Part shown: positions 24,858 through 35,600 of the stretch, one piece after another
How the letters are laid out: each line of letters begins with the position of its first letter
Numbering within the stretch: the stretch's first letter is position 1
Assembly: GCF_042677005.1 (NCBI RefSeq)
Contig: NZ_JBHTIF010000003.1
Span: 186,001-250,000 of the forward strand
Origin: Lysobacter_I brunescens
GTDB lineage: Bacteria > Pseudomonadota > Gammaproteobacteria > Xanthomonadales > Xanthomonadaceae
Reading direction: 5' to 3'
Length of the DNA: 64,000 bases
Position numbers and translations under genes: made by a program
Notes under the pieces: model-generated
Told to the model about the DNA's origin: nothing
Database searches by the model: none
The model's input: the letters and a program-made list of their open reading frames with translations, nothing else

Positions 24858-26675
24858 GTGTTCTCAGCCGCGGACCTCATCGAAGCACTGTCGGCCCGCG
24901 TCCGGCGGCGCTTCCCGCTCCAGCCCGAACGTGCGTTCGGCGAATTCCCGCCGACGTGGCGCGCCTGGTTCCTGGCCATCGCGGAACGGCCCGGCATCCT
25001 GCGCGGCGTCCCGGCCGCCGATTACCTGACGATCCTCGCTGCGCGCACGCCGCGCCAGCCGCCGCGGGCCAGTGCCGAACTCGGCCGCTGGCAGTCCTAC
25101 CGGCATCTGCTGCGCCAGCAATGGCATTCCGCGCCCGCCGATCAGCGCCGTACGCGCCGGATCGGCGCTGCGGTGTCCGCGCTGATGCATCTCTGCCTGA
25201 TCCCCTTGCTGCTGTGGGTGGGCATGGTGCACATCGGCGATGCGCCGCCGGATGCGGAGCAGGCTGGCGAGGCGGTGCAGGTCGAATTCATCGGTGAAGG
25301 CACGCCTGTCGACGAGGGCGGGGCGCCTGCGCCGGGCCAGACGGATGCGCCGGCGTCTGCGGGTGCGGGCCAGCCGGCAGCGGCCGGGGGCGGACAGCAG
25401 GCCGCAGCCGCGCCTCCACCGCCGCCGTTCGTGGCGGCAGCGCCACCCGATGCCGACGACACGCCGCCGCAACCCGCGCCTCCTGCGGAAGCGGCGAGCG
25501 CGCAGCCGCTGGTGGTGACCGAAGCGGCGGCCCCCGATCCCGAGTTCACCCTGCCGGAGACCGCCGTCCGCGACATCGCGCTGCCCAGCCTGCGCCCGCA
25601 GACGCCGAACCTGTCGACGCAGGTGGTGGAAGTGGAGACGCTGAGCGCGCCGGTGCCGACCCCGACGCTGCGCGCGCCGACGCCGCGCCCGGTCGCACCC
25701 ACCGTGCCGGCGCTGCGCACGCAGGTCGTCGAGATCGACACCTTCCAGCCGACCGTGCCGGTGCCGACGATCCAGGCGCCCGCGCCGCGCACCGCCTCGC
25801 CGAAGGTGCCGACGCTCCGCACCCAGGTCACCGAGATCGAGGTGCATTCCCCGCTGTCGCCCGTCCCCTCCACCGGCATCGCGCAGACCCCGTCTACCTC
25901 GCCGCGCCTGCGGCCCCAGGAACTGCGCACCGCCCCGGGCGAGATCGCGCTCAAGCCCGGCGTGCCTGGCGGAGCGGCATCAAATTCACCTACCTCGACG
26001 CCATCGCGCGCGCCCGGCAATCAGGCGTCCACCGGCGCCGCGCAGACGCCATCGACGACGTCCGGCTCGACAGCGGCCGGTGGTCGACCGCAGGCCCAGA
26101 CGGCCGGGCGCACGGCCGGTACCGCACCCTCGGGCGCCGGCACGCGTCCCTCGACACGCCCGGGCGCGGCCACGTCCACGGCCCGCGACGATGACTGGGG
26201 CGCTTCGAACCGCAACGTGCCCGGCAATGCCAGCGCAGGCAACGGGAATACGGCGGGACTTTTCAACAGCGACGGCAGCGTGCGTCTGCCCGGTGGTGCG
26301 GGCGATGTCGGTGGTGGCCTGCCACCGGGCACGATCATCGAGGATTTCGAGAAGATCGATCGCATGGGCACCTGGCTCAAGCGTCCGCCGCTGGACTACA
26401 CCCCGACGCGCTTCGACCGGTTCTGGATCCCGAACAAGACGCTGCTGGAAGAATGGGTCAGCCGTGGCATCAAGAAGGTCGCGATTCCGATCCCGGGCAC
26501 GACCAAGCGCATCGAATGCACGGTGAGCCTGCTCAGCGTGGGCGGCAGCTGCCGTGTCATGGATCCGAACCTGCAGGATCAGGAAGCGACCGCGCGACCG
26601 CCGCCGGACGTGCCCTACAAGCCCGAACTGCGCGAAGACAAGGATGGCCCGTCGGCGCCTCCCGCCGCGCCGTGA
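24858..26675 (+). CDS. Transmembrane repetitive protein, Pro/Ala-rich
   Basis: 605 residues from a GTG 15 bases after nfuA. Residues 1-100 are a soluble N-terminal domain (RVRRRFPLQPERAFGEFPPTW), then one membrane helix (AALVSALMHLCLIPLLLW region, about 103-125), then a very long Pro/Ala/Gly/Thr-rich periplasmic part. Within it, three tandem units of about 36 residues share (S/R)TQV(V/T)E(V/I)(E/D) followed by P-V-P-T (about residues 250-340). The C-terminal domain (FDRFWIPNKTLLEEWVSRGI) ends with two Cys (IECTVSLLSVGGSC). Xanthomonad genomes carry a protein named transmembrane repetitive protein beside nfuA; its function is not known to me. The layout recalls TonB/TolA-like spacers. Confidence 0.7.
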   Translation: MFSAADLIEALSARVRRRFPLQPERAFGEFPPTWRAWFLAIAERPGILRGVPAADYLTILAARTPRQPPRASAELGRWQSYRHLLRQQWHSAPADQRRTRRIGAAVSALMHLCLIPLLLWVGMVHIGDAPPDAEQAGEAVQVEFIGEGTPVDEGGAPAPGQTDAPASAGAGQPAAAGGGQQAAAAPPPPPFVAAAPPDADDTPPQPAPPAEAASAQPLVVTEAAAPDPEFTLPETAVRDIALPSLRPQTPNLSTQVVEVETLSAPVPTPTLRAPTPRPVAPTVPALRTQVVEIDTFQPTVPVPTIQAPAPRTASPKVPTLRTQVTEIEVHSPLSPVPSTGIAQTPSTSPRLRPQELRTAPGEIALKPGVPGGAASNSPTSTPSRAPGNQASTGAAQTPSTTSGSTAAGGRPQAQTAGRTAGTAPSGAGTRPSTRPGAATSTARDDDWGASNRNVPGNASAGNGNTAGLFNSDGSVRLPGGAGDVGGGLPPGTIIEDFEKIDRMGTWLKRPPLDYTPTRFDRFWIPNKTLLEEWVSRGIKKVAIPIPGTTKRIECTVSLLSVGGSCRVMDPNLQDQEATARPPPDVPYKPELREDKDGPSAPPAAP

Positions 26676-26785
26676 TTGTCGCGAGCGGCATGAGGCATCT
26701 TTTGCCGCTCATGACGCGGATCGAAAGCATTGTTTGACCGGGGTTTGATCCGCGTCCTCCGCGTCAATCCCTGGCAGGAAAACGA

Positions 26786-26809
26786 AACGGGAGCCCTGCG
26801 GCTCCCGTT
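26786..26809. terminator. Bidirectional terminator
   Basis: AACGGGAGCC / GGCTCCCGTT with a CTGC loop, followed by CGTGTTTC on the plus strand and preceded by AAAACGA (TCGTTTT on the minus strand). It lies between the convergent repetitive protein and cytochrome genes and fits both. Confidence 0.7.
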
Positions 26810-26849
26810 CGTGTTTCAGCATGGCGCCCGTGCGTGACGGGGATGCGGC

Positions 26850-27290
26850 TTACTTGCCGTGCAGGTCGCCCAGCGGGCCGCTCTGGGCGGCGAAGTAGGC
26901 CGACAGGTCGGCGATGCCCTGTTCGTCCAGAGTGCCGGCGTCGAAGGCGCCCTTGATCTGCATGGTCATCAGCGCGTGGTCGCGCTTGCCTTCGCGGTAG
27001 TGCTGCAGGCTGTGGAACAGGTAATCCTGGTATTGGCCGCCGATGATCGGGGTGGCGGCATCGATCGGCTTCAGGCCGCCGGTGCCGTGGCAGTCGACGC
27101 AGGACTGGCCGCTCGGCAGTTTGGTGGCGGCCAGCTTCTCGCCGCGTGCGGCGTCGCCGTCGAAGGCGTTGATGTGCTTGTTCGCGGTCTTGTGGCCGGC
27201 GCCTTCGGCGGCGGGCTCACTCTTGCCGCAGGCGGCGAGGCCGAGGAGGAGGGCGCAGGTCGTTGCGATGGCGAGAGGACGCTTCGTCAT
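26850..27290 (-). CDS. Cytochrome c lipoprotein
   Basis: 146 residues. The lipobox LGLAAC gives a membrane-anchored periplasmic protein; CVDCH at the haem site and a distal ALMTMQIKG Met ligand region identify a class I cytochrome c. It starts at the ATG 27290, 11 bases after the stop of a second cytochrome gene, so both are made from one transcript. The pair probably carries electrons to a terminal oxidase or peroxidase; the partner is not in this window. Confidence 0.85.
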   Translation of the reverse strand: MTKRPLAIATTCALLLGLAACGKSEPAAEGAGHKTANKHINAFDGDAARGEKLAATKLPSGQSCVDCHGTGGLKPIDAATPIIGGQYQDYLFHSLQHYREGKRDHALMTMQIKGAFDAGTLDEQGIADLSAYFAAQSGPLGDLHGK

Positions 27291-27301
27291 GGAGGGGGCG
27301 C

Positions 27302-27646
27302 TCACTTCTTCAGGCTCGAAAGGTAGGCGGCGATGGCGGCGATGTCCTCGTCGGAGAAGCTCTGCGCCTGGGCCTGCATGGTCGGGTGCTTGCGCGTGCC
27401 TTTCTTGTAGGCGGTCAGTGCGTTGACCACGTATTCCTGGGTCTGGCCGGTGATCTTGGGCACGCTGTAGGTCGGGTAGGCGTTCTTGTAGCCGGTGACG
27501 CCATGGCAACCCTGGCAGGTATAGGCGAGCTGCTTGCCCTTGTCGGCTGCGCCGGCGGCGTCGGGGCTCTGCGCCTGGACGGCGAACGATGCGAGGAGGG
27601 CGAGGCAGCCGGCGAGCAGCGGATGGCGATTCGGCGATCGGATCAT
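27302..27646 (-). CDS. Periplasmic class I cytochrome c
   Basis: 114 residues starting at the ATG 27646. Signal peptide (LLAGCLALLASFAVQAQ; the Cys is not in a typical lipobox), haem motif CQGCH, VPKITGQTQEYVVNAL and a TMQAQAQ Met ligand region. Together with the following gene it looks like a c4/c5-type electron carrier split over two polypeptides. First gene of the two-gene operon. Confidence 0.85.
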   Translation of the reverse strand: MIRSPNRHPLLAGCLALLASFAVQAQSPDAAGAADKGKQLAYTCQGCHGVTGYKNAYPTYSVPKITGQTQEYVVNALTAYKKGTRKHPTMQAQAQSFSDEDIAAIAAYLSSLKK

Positions 27647-28002
27647 GTCTGGCGTCAGGTCAGGGTTGAGTTCGGGGGCACGTCGCGGCGGCCTGTGCCG
27701 GCCCGCTGGCGCCATGGACCGCTCTCGGGAAGCGGTCGCAAACGTGCAATCGCGACAGTATAGCCTGCAACGCGACCGGGTCGCGAAGGGTGCGATCCGG
27801 CAGTGTTCCGACCCGGTCGCGCGCGCGGCGGCGGGTCGGGATCGCATCGCGTGGTCGAACGCTCCGGCGACAGCATGGTTCGTGACGACATGCTTCGGCG
27901 AGAAGGGCTGGCATGACGCGAGTCACCATGACCTCTGGCGGATGCCGGTCGCGCATGGGTGATCTACCTTCATACAACACCTAACCCCCTCCCCGGATCG
28001 CC
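27647..28002. promoter_or_regulatory. Divergent spacer between cytochrome and efflux operons
   Basis: 356 bp without a credible gene. On the minus strand TATACT (27757-27762) is a good -10 box for the cytochrome operon, leaving a leader of about 100 bases. On the plus strand, CATACAAC near 27972-27979 is a weak candidate for the efflux operon. No operator palindrome stood out. Confidence 0.4.
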
Positions 28003-29172
28003 ATGCCTGCCACGACCCCCACCCCCGTCGATTCCACGCCCGTGCCATCGGCTGTCCGAACGCCTCTGGTCCACGCGCTGACCGCCGCCGTGCTGCTGGG
28101 CTGCCTGGCGATCGCCGGCTGCAAGGGTGGCCCCGATGCCCAGGCCAAGGGCAAGGATGGCGACAAGAAGGAAGAAAAGGCGCAGGAGGCCGTGCCGGTC
28201 GAAGTGGTCGCCGTCGCCAACCGGCCGGTCGCGGCCAGCTACAGCGGCACCGCGCCGCTGGAGGCCCGGGGCGAGTCGCAGGTGGTCGCGAAGACCTCCG
28301 GTGTCGCCCTTCAGGTCATGGCGGAGGTGGGACAGCAGGTGCGCGCGGGCCAGGTGCTGGTCCGCCTCGATTCCGACCGCGCCGCGCTGCAGGCCGCGCA
28401 GAGCGCCGCGCAGGTGCGCAAGCTGGAGGCCAACTACAACCGCTCGCTGCAGCTGTCCAGGCAGCAGCTGGTCAGCGCCAACGACCTCGACCAGCTCAAG
28501 TTCGACCTGGAGAACGCCCGCGCGGTGAATCGCCTGGCCAATCTCGAAGTGTCCTACGCCAACGTGGTCGCGCCGATCTCCGGTGTCATCGCCGATCGCT
28601 CGATCAAGCCCGGCAACTTCGTCCAGCTCAATTCGCCGATCTTCCGCATCGTCGACACCTCGCGCATCGAAGCCACGCTCAACGTGCCCGAGCGCGAGCT
28701 GGCCACGATCAAGCCGGGCCTGCCGGTGCAGCTGATGGTGGATGCGCTGCCGGGCAAACCGTTCCAGGGCACGGTCGATCGCGTCGCGCCGGTGGTCGAC
28801 TCCGGCAGCGGCACCTTCCGGGTGATCTGCGCCTTCGACAGCGCCGCCCTGCTGCAGCCGGGCATGTTCGGTCGCATCCGCATCGATTACGACCAGCGCG
28901 CGAATGCGCTGGTGATCCCGCGCAACGCGCTGCTCGACGACGAGAGCGACCCGGCGGTCTACGTGGTCCGCGGCAACAAGGCCGCGCGCGTCTCGGTGAA
29001 GCTGGGCTACTTCGACGGCGAGTGGGTCGAGGTGCGCGGTGGACTCAAGCAGGGCGATCGCGTGGTCACCGCAGGCAAGGTCGCGCTGCGCGAAGGCACC
29101 GACGTGCAGGTCATCGGCGATCCCGCCGCGAAGCAGGTCGCCACCGTCGCCAAGACAGGGAACAAGCCGTGA
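28003..29172 (+). CDS. RND efflux periplasmic adaptor (membrane fusion protein)
   Basis: 389 residues. Probable lipobox LAIAGC (Cys40) after a hydrophobic signal region, a Lys/Asp-rich linker, then the adaptor fold: half-lipoyl motifs (AKTSGVALQVMAEVGQQVRAGQVLVRLD and VVAPISGVIADRSIKPGNFV), a helical hairpin rich in Gln/Ala, beta-barrel and membrane-proximal domains. It bridges an inner-membrane RND pump to an outer-membrane channel. Its TGA overlaps the GTG of the first permease gene, so the subunits are translationally coupled. No TolC-like gene is in the operon. Confidence 0.92.
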   Translation: MPATTPTPVDSTPVPSAVRTPLVHALTAAVLLGCLAIAGCKGGPDAQAKGKDGDKKEEKAQEAVPVEVVAVANRPVAASYSGTAPLEARGESQVVAKTSGVALQVMAEVGQQVRAGQVLVRLDSDRAALQAAQSAAQVRKLEANYNRSLQLSRQQLVSANDLDQLKFDLENARAVNRLANLEVSYANVVAPISGVIADRSIKPGNFVQLNSPIFRIVDTSRIEATLNVPERELATIKPGLPVQLMVDALPGKPFQGTVDRVAPVVDSGSGTFRVICAFDSAALLQPGMFGRIRIDYDQRANALVIPRNALLDDESDPAVYVVRGNKAARVSVKLGYFDGEWVEVRGGLKQGDRVVTAGKVALREGTDVQVIGDPAAKQVATVAKTGNKP

Positions 29173-32100
29173 GCGGATCCCATTCCCATACGCCGGAAGA
29201 CGGCGGCCCCGGCGGTCCGGGCGAAGGCCCGGGTGGCGGTTTCGACCTGGTCGAGTTCTCGACGCGGCGCCGCGTCACCGTCGCGATGTTCTGGCTGACG
29301 ATGGTGCTGTTCGGCGCGATCGCGCTGTTCAGCCTCAAGGTCAACCTGCTGCCCGACCTCAGCTATCCGACGCTGACGGTCCGCACCGAATACACCGGCG
29401 CCGCGCCTGCGGAGATCGAAACCCTGATCACCGAACCGGTCGAAGAGGCCGTCGGCGTGGTCAAGAACCTGCGCAAGCTCAAATCGGTGTCGCGCACCGG
29501 GCAGAGCGACGTGGTGCTGGAATTCGCCTGGGGCACCGACATGGACCAGGCCAGCCTCGAAGTGCGCGACAAGATGGAAGTGCTGCAGCTGCCGCTGGAG
29601 GCCAAGCCGCCGGTGCTGCTGCGCTTCAATCCGTCGACCGAGCCGATCATGCGTCTCGCGCTGTCGGCGAAGGATGTCGATGCCGCGGACGAGGCCAAGG
29701 CGCTGCGCCGGCTCACCGAACTGCGGCGTTTCGCCGACGACGACCTGAAGAAGAAGCTGGAGCCGGTCGACGGCGTGGCGGCGGTCAAGGTCGGCGGCGG
29801 CCTGGAAGACGAAGTGCAGGTCGACATCGACCAGCAGAGGCTCGCGCAGCTCGGCCTGTCGATCGACACCGTCATCCAGCGCCTGCAGCAGGAAAACATC
29901 AACATTTCCGGCGGCCGCCTGGAGGAAGGCAGCCAGCGTTACCTCGTGCGCACGGTGAACCAGTTCGCCAGCGTCGAGGAAATGCGCGAGATGCTGCTGA
30001 CCACGCGCACCGCCGGCAACGATGCCGCCGCCTCGGCGGCACGGCAGATGGCCGCGGTCGCCGCAGCGACCGGTTCGGCCGAGGCCATCGCGGCCGCGAG
30101 CTCCGTGCAGAACGCATCGGGTGGCGGCAGCAGTGCACCGGCCGGCGGCATGGCCGTGCGCCTGAAGGACGTGGCCGACGTGCGCCAGGGCCACAAGGAG
30201 CGTGAGGCGATCATCCGCCTGGCCGGCCGCGAAGCGGTCGAGCTGGCGATCTACAAGGAAGGCGATGCCAACACCGTCGCCAGCGCCGACGCCATCAGCG
30301 CCAAGCTGGAGGAGATCCGCAAGACGCTGCCGAAGGACATCGAGCTCACCACCATCGACGACCAGTCGCAGTTCATCCGCCACGCGATCAGCGACGTGAA
30401 GTTCGACGCGGTGATCGGTGGCCTGCTCGCCGTGCTGATCATCTTCCTGTTCCTGCGCGATGGCTGGAGCACGTTCGTCATCTCGCTGTCGCTGCCGGTG
30501 TCGATCATCGCCACGTTCTTCTTCATGGACCAGTTCGACCTGAGCCTGAACGTGATGTCGCTCGGCGGGCTGGCCCTGGCCACCGGTCTGGTGGTGGATG
30601 ACTCGATCGTGGTGCTGGAGAGCATCGCCAAGGCACGAGAACGCGGCCTCGGGATCTTCAAGGCGGCGATCGAAGGCACGCGCGAGGTCAGCCTGGCCGT
30701 GGTCGCGTCCACGCTCACCACCATCGCGGTGTTCCTGCCGCTGGTGTTCGTCGAAGGCATCGCCGGCGAACTGTTCCGCGACCAGGCCCTGACCGTGGCC
30801 ACCGCGATCGGTATCTCGCTGATCGTGTCGATGACCCTGATCCCGATGCTCAGCGGCCTGCGCGACAGTGCGCCGATGGCCTTCCAGGAAGAAGAACCGC
30901 ACCCGGAATGGCACCCCGAGAAGGGCTGGCAGAAGCCGGTGGCGGTCGTCAATCGCGGCCTCGCCGCAGGGACGCGCGGCGCCACCTTCGGACTCAGCTG
31001 GCTCGTGATCCGCCTGTGGCGCGGCGTGAGTGCCGTCGTCGGGCCGGTGATGCGCAAGCTCAGCGACATCGCGATGGCGCCGTATCACCGCATCGAACGC
31101 GGCTACCTGCGCCTGCTGCCCGGTGCGATGCAGCGACCGGTGCTGGTGCTCGGCTTCGCCGCTGCGGCATTCGCGGCCAGCCTGCTCGCGGTGCCGCTGC
31201 TTGGTACCGACCTGATCCCGCAGCTGGCCCAGGATCGCTTCGAGATGACCGTGAAGCTGCCGCCGGGCACGCCTCTGCGCGACACCGACCGCATCGTGCG
31301 CGAGCTGCAGCAGTCGCACGCGAAGGAGGAGGGCATCCGCGCGCTGTACGGCGTGAGCGGCAGCGGCACGCGGCTGGACGCCAATCCGACCGAAAGCGGC
31401 GAGAACATCGGCAAGCTCACCGTGGTGATGGGCGAAAGCGGCGACGAAACGCGCGAAGCGCAGCTCGTCGAAACGCTGCGCGGCAGCGCTGCGCGCTATG
31501 CCGGCGCACAGGTGGATTTCAGCCGGCCCGAGCTGTTCAGTTTCTCGATGCCGCTGGAGATCGAACTGCGCGGCCAGGACCTGCAGGGCATCGAACGCGC
31601 CGGCAGGAAGATGGCCGAACTGCTGCGCGCCAGTCCGCACTATGCCGACGTCACCTCGACGGTGGAGCAGGGCTTCCCCGAGATCCAGATCCACTTCGAC
31701 CAGGAGCGCGCCGCCGCGCTGGGCCTGACCACGCGCCAGGTCGCCGACTCGGTGGTGAAGAAGGTGCGCGGCGACGTCGCCACGCGCTACAGCTTCCGCA
31801 GCCGCAAGATCGACGTGCTGGTGCGGGCGCGCGAGAACGACCGCGCCACGATCGAGGACATCAAGCGCCTGATCATCAATCCAGGCAGCGCCAGCCCGGT
31901 GACCCTGGAGTCGGTCGCCGACGTGGTGTCGACGGTGGGCCCGAGTGAAATCCACCGCGCCGACCAGGTGCGCGTGGCGATCGTCTCGGCGAACCTGCGC
32001 GACATCGACCTCGGCACCGCGATGCAGGAAGTGCAGGATCTGGTCGCGAACAACGAAGGCGGCCTCGGCGCCGGCATCGACATGCACATCGGCGGCCAGG

Positions 32101-32699
32101 GCGAGGAATTGTCGCAGTCGCTGAAGTCGCTGCTGTTCGCGTTCGGCCTGGCGATCTTCCTCGTGTACCTGGTGATGGCCTCGCAGTTCGAATCGCTGCT
32201 GCATCCCTTCGTCATCCTCTTCACCATTCCGCTCGCACTGGTCGGCGCGGTGCTGGCGCTGCTGCTGACCAACTCGACGGTGTCGGTCGTGGTGTTCATC
32301 GGTCTGATCCTGCTGGTGGGACTGGTGACGAAGAACGCGATCATCCTCATCGACCGCGTGAACCAGGCGCGCGAAGCGGGCATGGCCAAGCGCGACGCGC
32401 TGGTCGAGGGCGCGCGCTCGCGCCTGCGTCCGATCATCATGACCACGCTGTGCACGCTGTTCGGCTTCCTGCCGCTGGCCCTGGCCTTCGGCGAAGGCGC
32501 GGAGGTGCGCTCGCCGATGGCGATCACCGTGATCGGCGGCCTGCTGGTGTCGACGCTGCTGACCCTGGTCGTGATCCCGGTGGTCTACGATCTGCTGGAT
32601 CGCAAGAGCGACGAACATTACGTCGCGCGCGGTCGTCGCAGCCGTGCCCGTCGCGGCGAGGACTTCGACGCGACGCCTGAGGAGGGCGCATCCGCATGA
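29169..32699 (+). CDS. RND efflux permease (first of two)
   Basis: 1176 residues from a GTG overlapping the adaptor stop. Extended Gly/Pro-rich N-terminus, then the HAE-type RND layout: helix 1 (VAMFWLTMVLFGAIALFSL), porter domain, GLALATGLVVDDSIVVLE on helix 4 with the Asp pair of the proton relay, and a second half with LLVGLVTKNAIILIDRVNQAR. A low-complexity insertion rich in Ala/Ser/Gly (about residues 279-330, between LLTTRTAGND and GGMAVRLKDVAD) interrupts the porter region, and a further long loop follows TLIPMLSG. It exports drugs or lipophilic compounds using the proton gradient. A different permease follows with a 4-base overlap, suggesting an MdtBC-like heteromeric pump. Confidence 0.92.
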   Translation: MSGSHSHTPEDGGPGGPGEGPGGGFDLVEFSTRRRVTVAMFWLTMVLFGAIALFSLKVNLLPDLSYPTLTVRTEYTGAAPAEIETLITEPVEEAVGVVKNLRKLKSVSRTGQSDVVLEFAWGTDMDQASLEVRDKMEVLQLPLEAKPPVLLRFNPSTEPIMRLALSAKDVDAADEAKALRRLTELRRFADDDLKKKLEPVDGVAAVKVGGGLEDEVQVDIDQQRLAQLGLSIDTVIQRLQQENINISGGRLEEGSQRYLVRTVNQFASVEEMREMLLTTRTAGNDAAASAARQMAAVAAATGSAEAIAAASSVQNASGGGSSAPAGGMAVRLKDVADVRQGHKEREAIIRLAGREAVELAIYKEGDANTVASADAISAKLEEIRKTLPKDIELTTIDDQSQFIRHAISDVKFDAVIGGLLAVLIIFLFLRDGWSTFVISLSLPVSIIATFFFMDQFDLSLNVMSLGGLALATGLVVDDSIVVLESIAKARERGLGIFKAAIEGTREVSLAVVASTLTTIAVFLPLVFVEGIAGELFRDQALTVATAIGISLIVSMTLIPMLSGLRDSAPMAFQEEEPHPEWHPEKGWQKPVAVVNRGLAAGTRGATFGLSWLVIRLWRGVSAVVGPVMRKLSDIAMAPYHRIERGYLRLLPGAMQRPVLVLGFAAAAFAASLLAVPLLGTDLIPQLAQDRFEMTVKLPPGTPLRDTDRIVRELQQSHAKEEGIRALYGVSGSGTRLDANPTESGENIGKLTVVMGESGDETREAQLVETLRGSAARYAGAQVDFSRPELFSFSMPLEIELRGQDLQGIERAGRKMAELLRASPHYADVTSTVEQGFPEIQIHFDQERAAALGLTTRQVADSVVKKVRGDVATRYSFRSRKIDVLVRARENDRATIEDIKRLIINPGSASPVTLESVADVVSTVGPSEIHRADQVRVAIVSANLRDIDLGTAMQEVQDLVANNEGGLGAGIDMHIGGQGEELSQSLKSLLFAFGLAIFLVYLVMASQFESLLHPFVILFTIPLALVGAVLALLLTNSTVSVVVFIGLILLVGLVTKNAIILIDRVNQAREAGMAKRDALVEGARSRLRPIIMTTLCTLFGFLPLALAFGEGAEVRSPMAITVIGGLLVSTLLTLVVIPVVYDLLDRKSDEHYVARGRRSRARRGEDFDATPEEGASA

Positions 32700-35600
32700 G
32701 CGTCGCCGAGTTCAGCATCAAGCGGCCCGTCACCACGGTGATGTTCTTCATCTCGCTGTTCGTGGTCGGCCTGATCGCGGCGGTGCGCCTGCCGCTGGAG
32801 GCGTTCCCGGCGCTCACCTTCCCGGGCATCTTCCTGCAGTTGCCCTACAGCGGCTCGACGCCCGAGGAAGTGGAGCGCACCGTGCTGCGGCCGGTCGAGG
32901 AAGCGGTGTCGACCATGAGCGGCATCAAGCGCATGGAAGGCACCGCGCGCGCCGAGGGCGCGTCGATGTTCATCCAGTTCTCGGACTGGGAGCGCGACGC
33001 CTCGATCGCCGCCTCCGAGGCGCGTGAGCGCATCGACGCGATCCGCGACCAGCTCCCGGACGACCTGCAGCGCTACTTCGTGCTGAAGTTCTCGACCTCC
33101 GACGAGCCGGTGCTGAAGGTCCGCCTGGCCAGCAACCGCGACATGACCCGCGAGTACGACCTGATCGACCGGGAGTTCAAGCGCAGGCTGGAGCGCATCG
33201 CCGGCGTGGCGCGCGTCGACGTGCTCGGTGCGCCGCCGAACGAAGTCGAGATCGCGATCGCGCCCGATCGCCTGACCGCGCACGGCATCTCGCTCGACCA
33301 GCTGAACCAGCGCCTGCGCTCGCTGAACTTCTCGGTCTCCGCCGGACAGATCCAGGATGCGGATCGTCGCCTGCGCGTGCAGCCGATCGGCGAGATCGTC
33401 GACCTGCAGCAGTACCGCGACATCGTCATCGACGGCAAGGGCACCCGCCTGGCCGACGTGGCCGACGTGCAGCTCAAGCCCGCGCGCATCAACTACGGAC
33501 GTCGCCTCGACGGCCAGCCGGCGGTGGGCCTGGACATCTTCAAGGAGCGCAGCGCCAATCTCGTCGATGTCGCCAGGCGCGTCCTCGATGAAGTCAATGT
33601 CATCGCCGAGGACCCGGCGCTCGATGGCGTGCAGGTGCTGGTAGTCGAGAACCAGGGCGACGCCGTCACCAGCTCGCTGCTGGAACTGGCCGAAGCCGGC
33701 CTGGTCGGCCTGCTGCTGTCGATCATCGTCCTGTATTTCTTCCTGCGCCACTGGCCCTCCACGCTGATGGTGAGCACGGCCATCCCGATCTGCTTCGTGA
33801 TGACCCTCGGCTTCATGTACTTCGCCGGCGTCACCCTCAACGTGCTGACCATGATGGGCCTGCTGCTGGCGGTGGGCATGCTGGTCGACAACGCGGTCGT
33901 GGTGGTGGAGAGCATCTACCAGGAGCGCGAGCGCATGCCCGGGCAGCCGCGCCTGGCTTCGCTGATCGGTACGAAGAACGTCGCGATCGCGCTGTCCGCC
34001 GGCACGCTGTGCCACTGCATCGTGTTCGTGCCGAACCTGTTCGGTGAGCGCAACATCATCAGCATCTTCCTGTCGCAGATCGCGATCACCATCTCGGTGT
34101 CGCTGCTGGCATCCTGGCTGGTCGCGGTCAGCCTGATCCCCATGCTGTCCGCGCGGATGAAGACGCCGCCGGCGGTGCAGAGCGATCGCGGCCTGATCCC
34201 GTCGCTGCAGCGCCGCTACGCCGCCTTCCTGCGCTGGACGCTGGAACATCGCGGCAAGAGCATTCTCGGGATCGTGCTGATCGTGCTGCTCAGCGTGATT
34301 CCCGCCACGCAGATGAAGACGAACATGTTCGGCGGCGAGGAAGGCGGTGAAGCCGACATCTTCTACCAGTGGAACGGTGCCTACACCAAGCAGCAGATTT
34401 CCGACGAGGTGACGAAGGTCGAGAACTTCCTTGACGCCAATCGCAAGAAGTACGGCATCGTCCAGATCTATTCCTTCTACAGCGAGGAAGGCTGGGCCGG
34501 CACCCAGGTGAAGTTCGACACCAAGAAGGCCGGCGAGACGAAGCAGCGGGTCGATGCGCTGCGCGAAGCGCTGCCCAAGTCCGCGCGCGCCAAGATCGGC
34601 ATCGGCGACCAGGGCGGTGGCCCGGGCGGCGGTGGCGGCAGCGGCCTCGAGCAGAACGTGCAGGTGCGGCTGGTCGGCGATTCGACTGAACAGCTGAAGG
34701 AGATCGCCGAGGACGTCATCCCGATCCTGGCCCGCCGCAAGGAGCTGCTCGATGTCCGCGTCAACATCGGCGACCAGAACAGCGAGATGTCGGTCCGCGT
34801 CGATCGCGAGCGCGCGGCTTCGTTCGGCTTCAGCGCGCAGGAAGTCTCGCAGTTCGTCGGCCTTGCCCTGCGTGGCGCGCCGCTGCGCGAGTTCCGCAAG
34901 GGCGATACCGAAGTCCCGGTGTGGGTGCGCTTCGCCGGCGCCGAGGATTACGGCATCAAGGACATCTCCGCGTTCACCGTGCGCGCGCCGGACGGCCGCA
35001 CCGTCCCGCTGCTGGCGATGGTCGACGTGCAGATCGGCGCCGCCGCGTCCGAGATCCAGCGTTCGAACCGGCAGACCACGCTGACCATCCAGGCCAATCT
35101 CGCCGCGAAGGTGTCGATGCCCGAGGCGCGCAAGGCGATGGAGGACACGCTCAAGGAGATTCCGTTCCCGGCCGGCTACAACTATACCTTCGACGGCGGC
35201 GGCTTCCAGGACGACGCCGAGGCGATGCAGGACATGCTCTTCAAGCTGGTGATCGCGCTGATCATGATCTACGTGATCATGGCGGCGGTCTTCGAATCGC
35301 TGCTGTTCCCGGCGGCGATCATGAGCGGCGTGCTGTTTTCGGTGTTCGGCGTGTTCTGGCTGTTCTGGATCACCGGCACCGAATTCAACGTCATGGCCTT
35401 CATCGGCATCCTGGTGTTGATGGGTGTGGTCGTGAACAACGGCATCGTGATGATCGAACACATCAACAACCTGCGACGGCGCGGGCTCACGCGAACCGAT
35501 GCGCTGGTCGAAGGCAGTCGGGAGCGCCTGCGCCCGATCCTGATGACCATGGGCACGGCGATCCTCGCGATGATTCCGATCTCGCTGGGCGGCACGCAGA

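Noticed and set aside
29007..32618. A 1203-codon open frame antisense to the first RND permease
   Set aside because: It is His/Gln/Arg/Ala-rich with no domain, typical of the antisense shadow of a GC-rich gene. Similar shadows at 32618-35797, 47115-51092 and 20114-22855 are rejected for the same reason.
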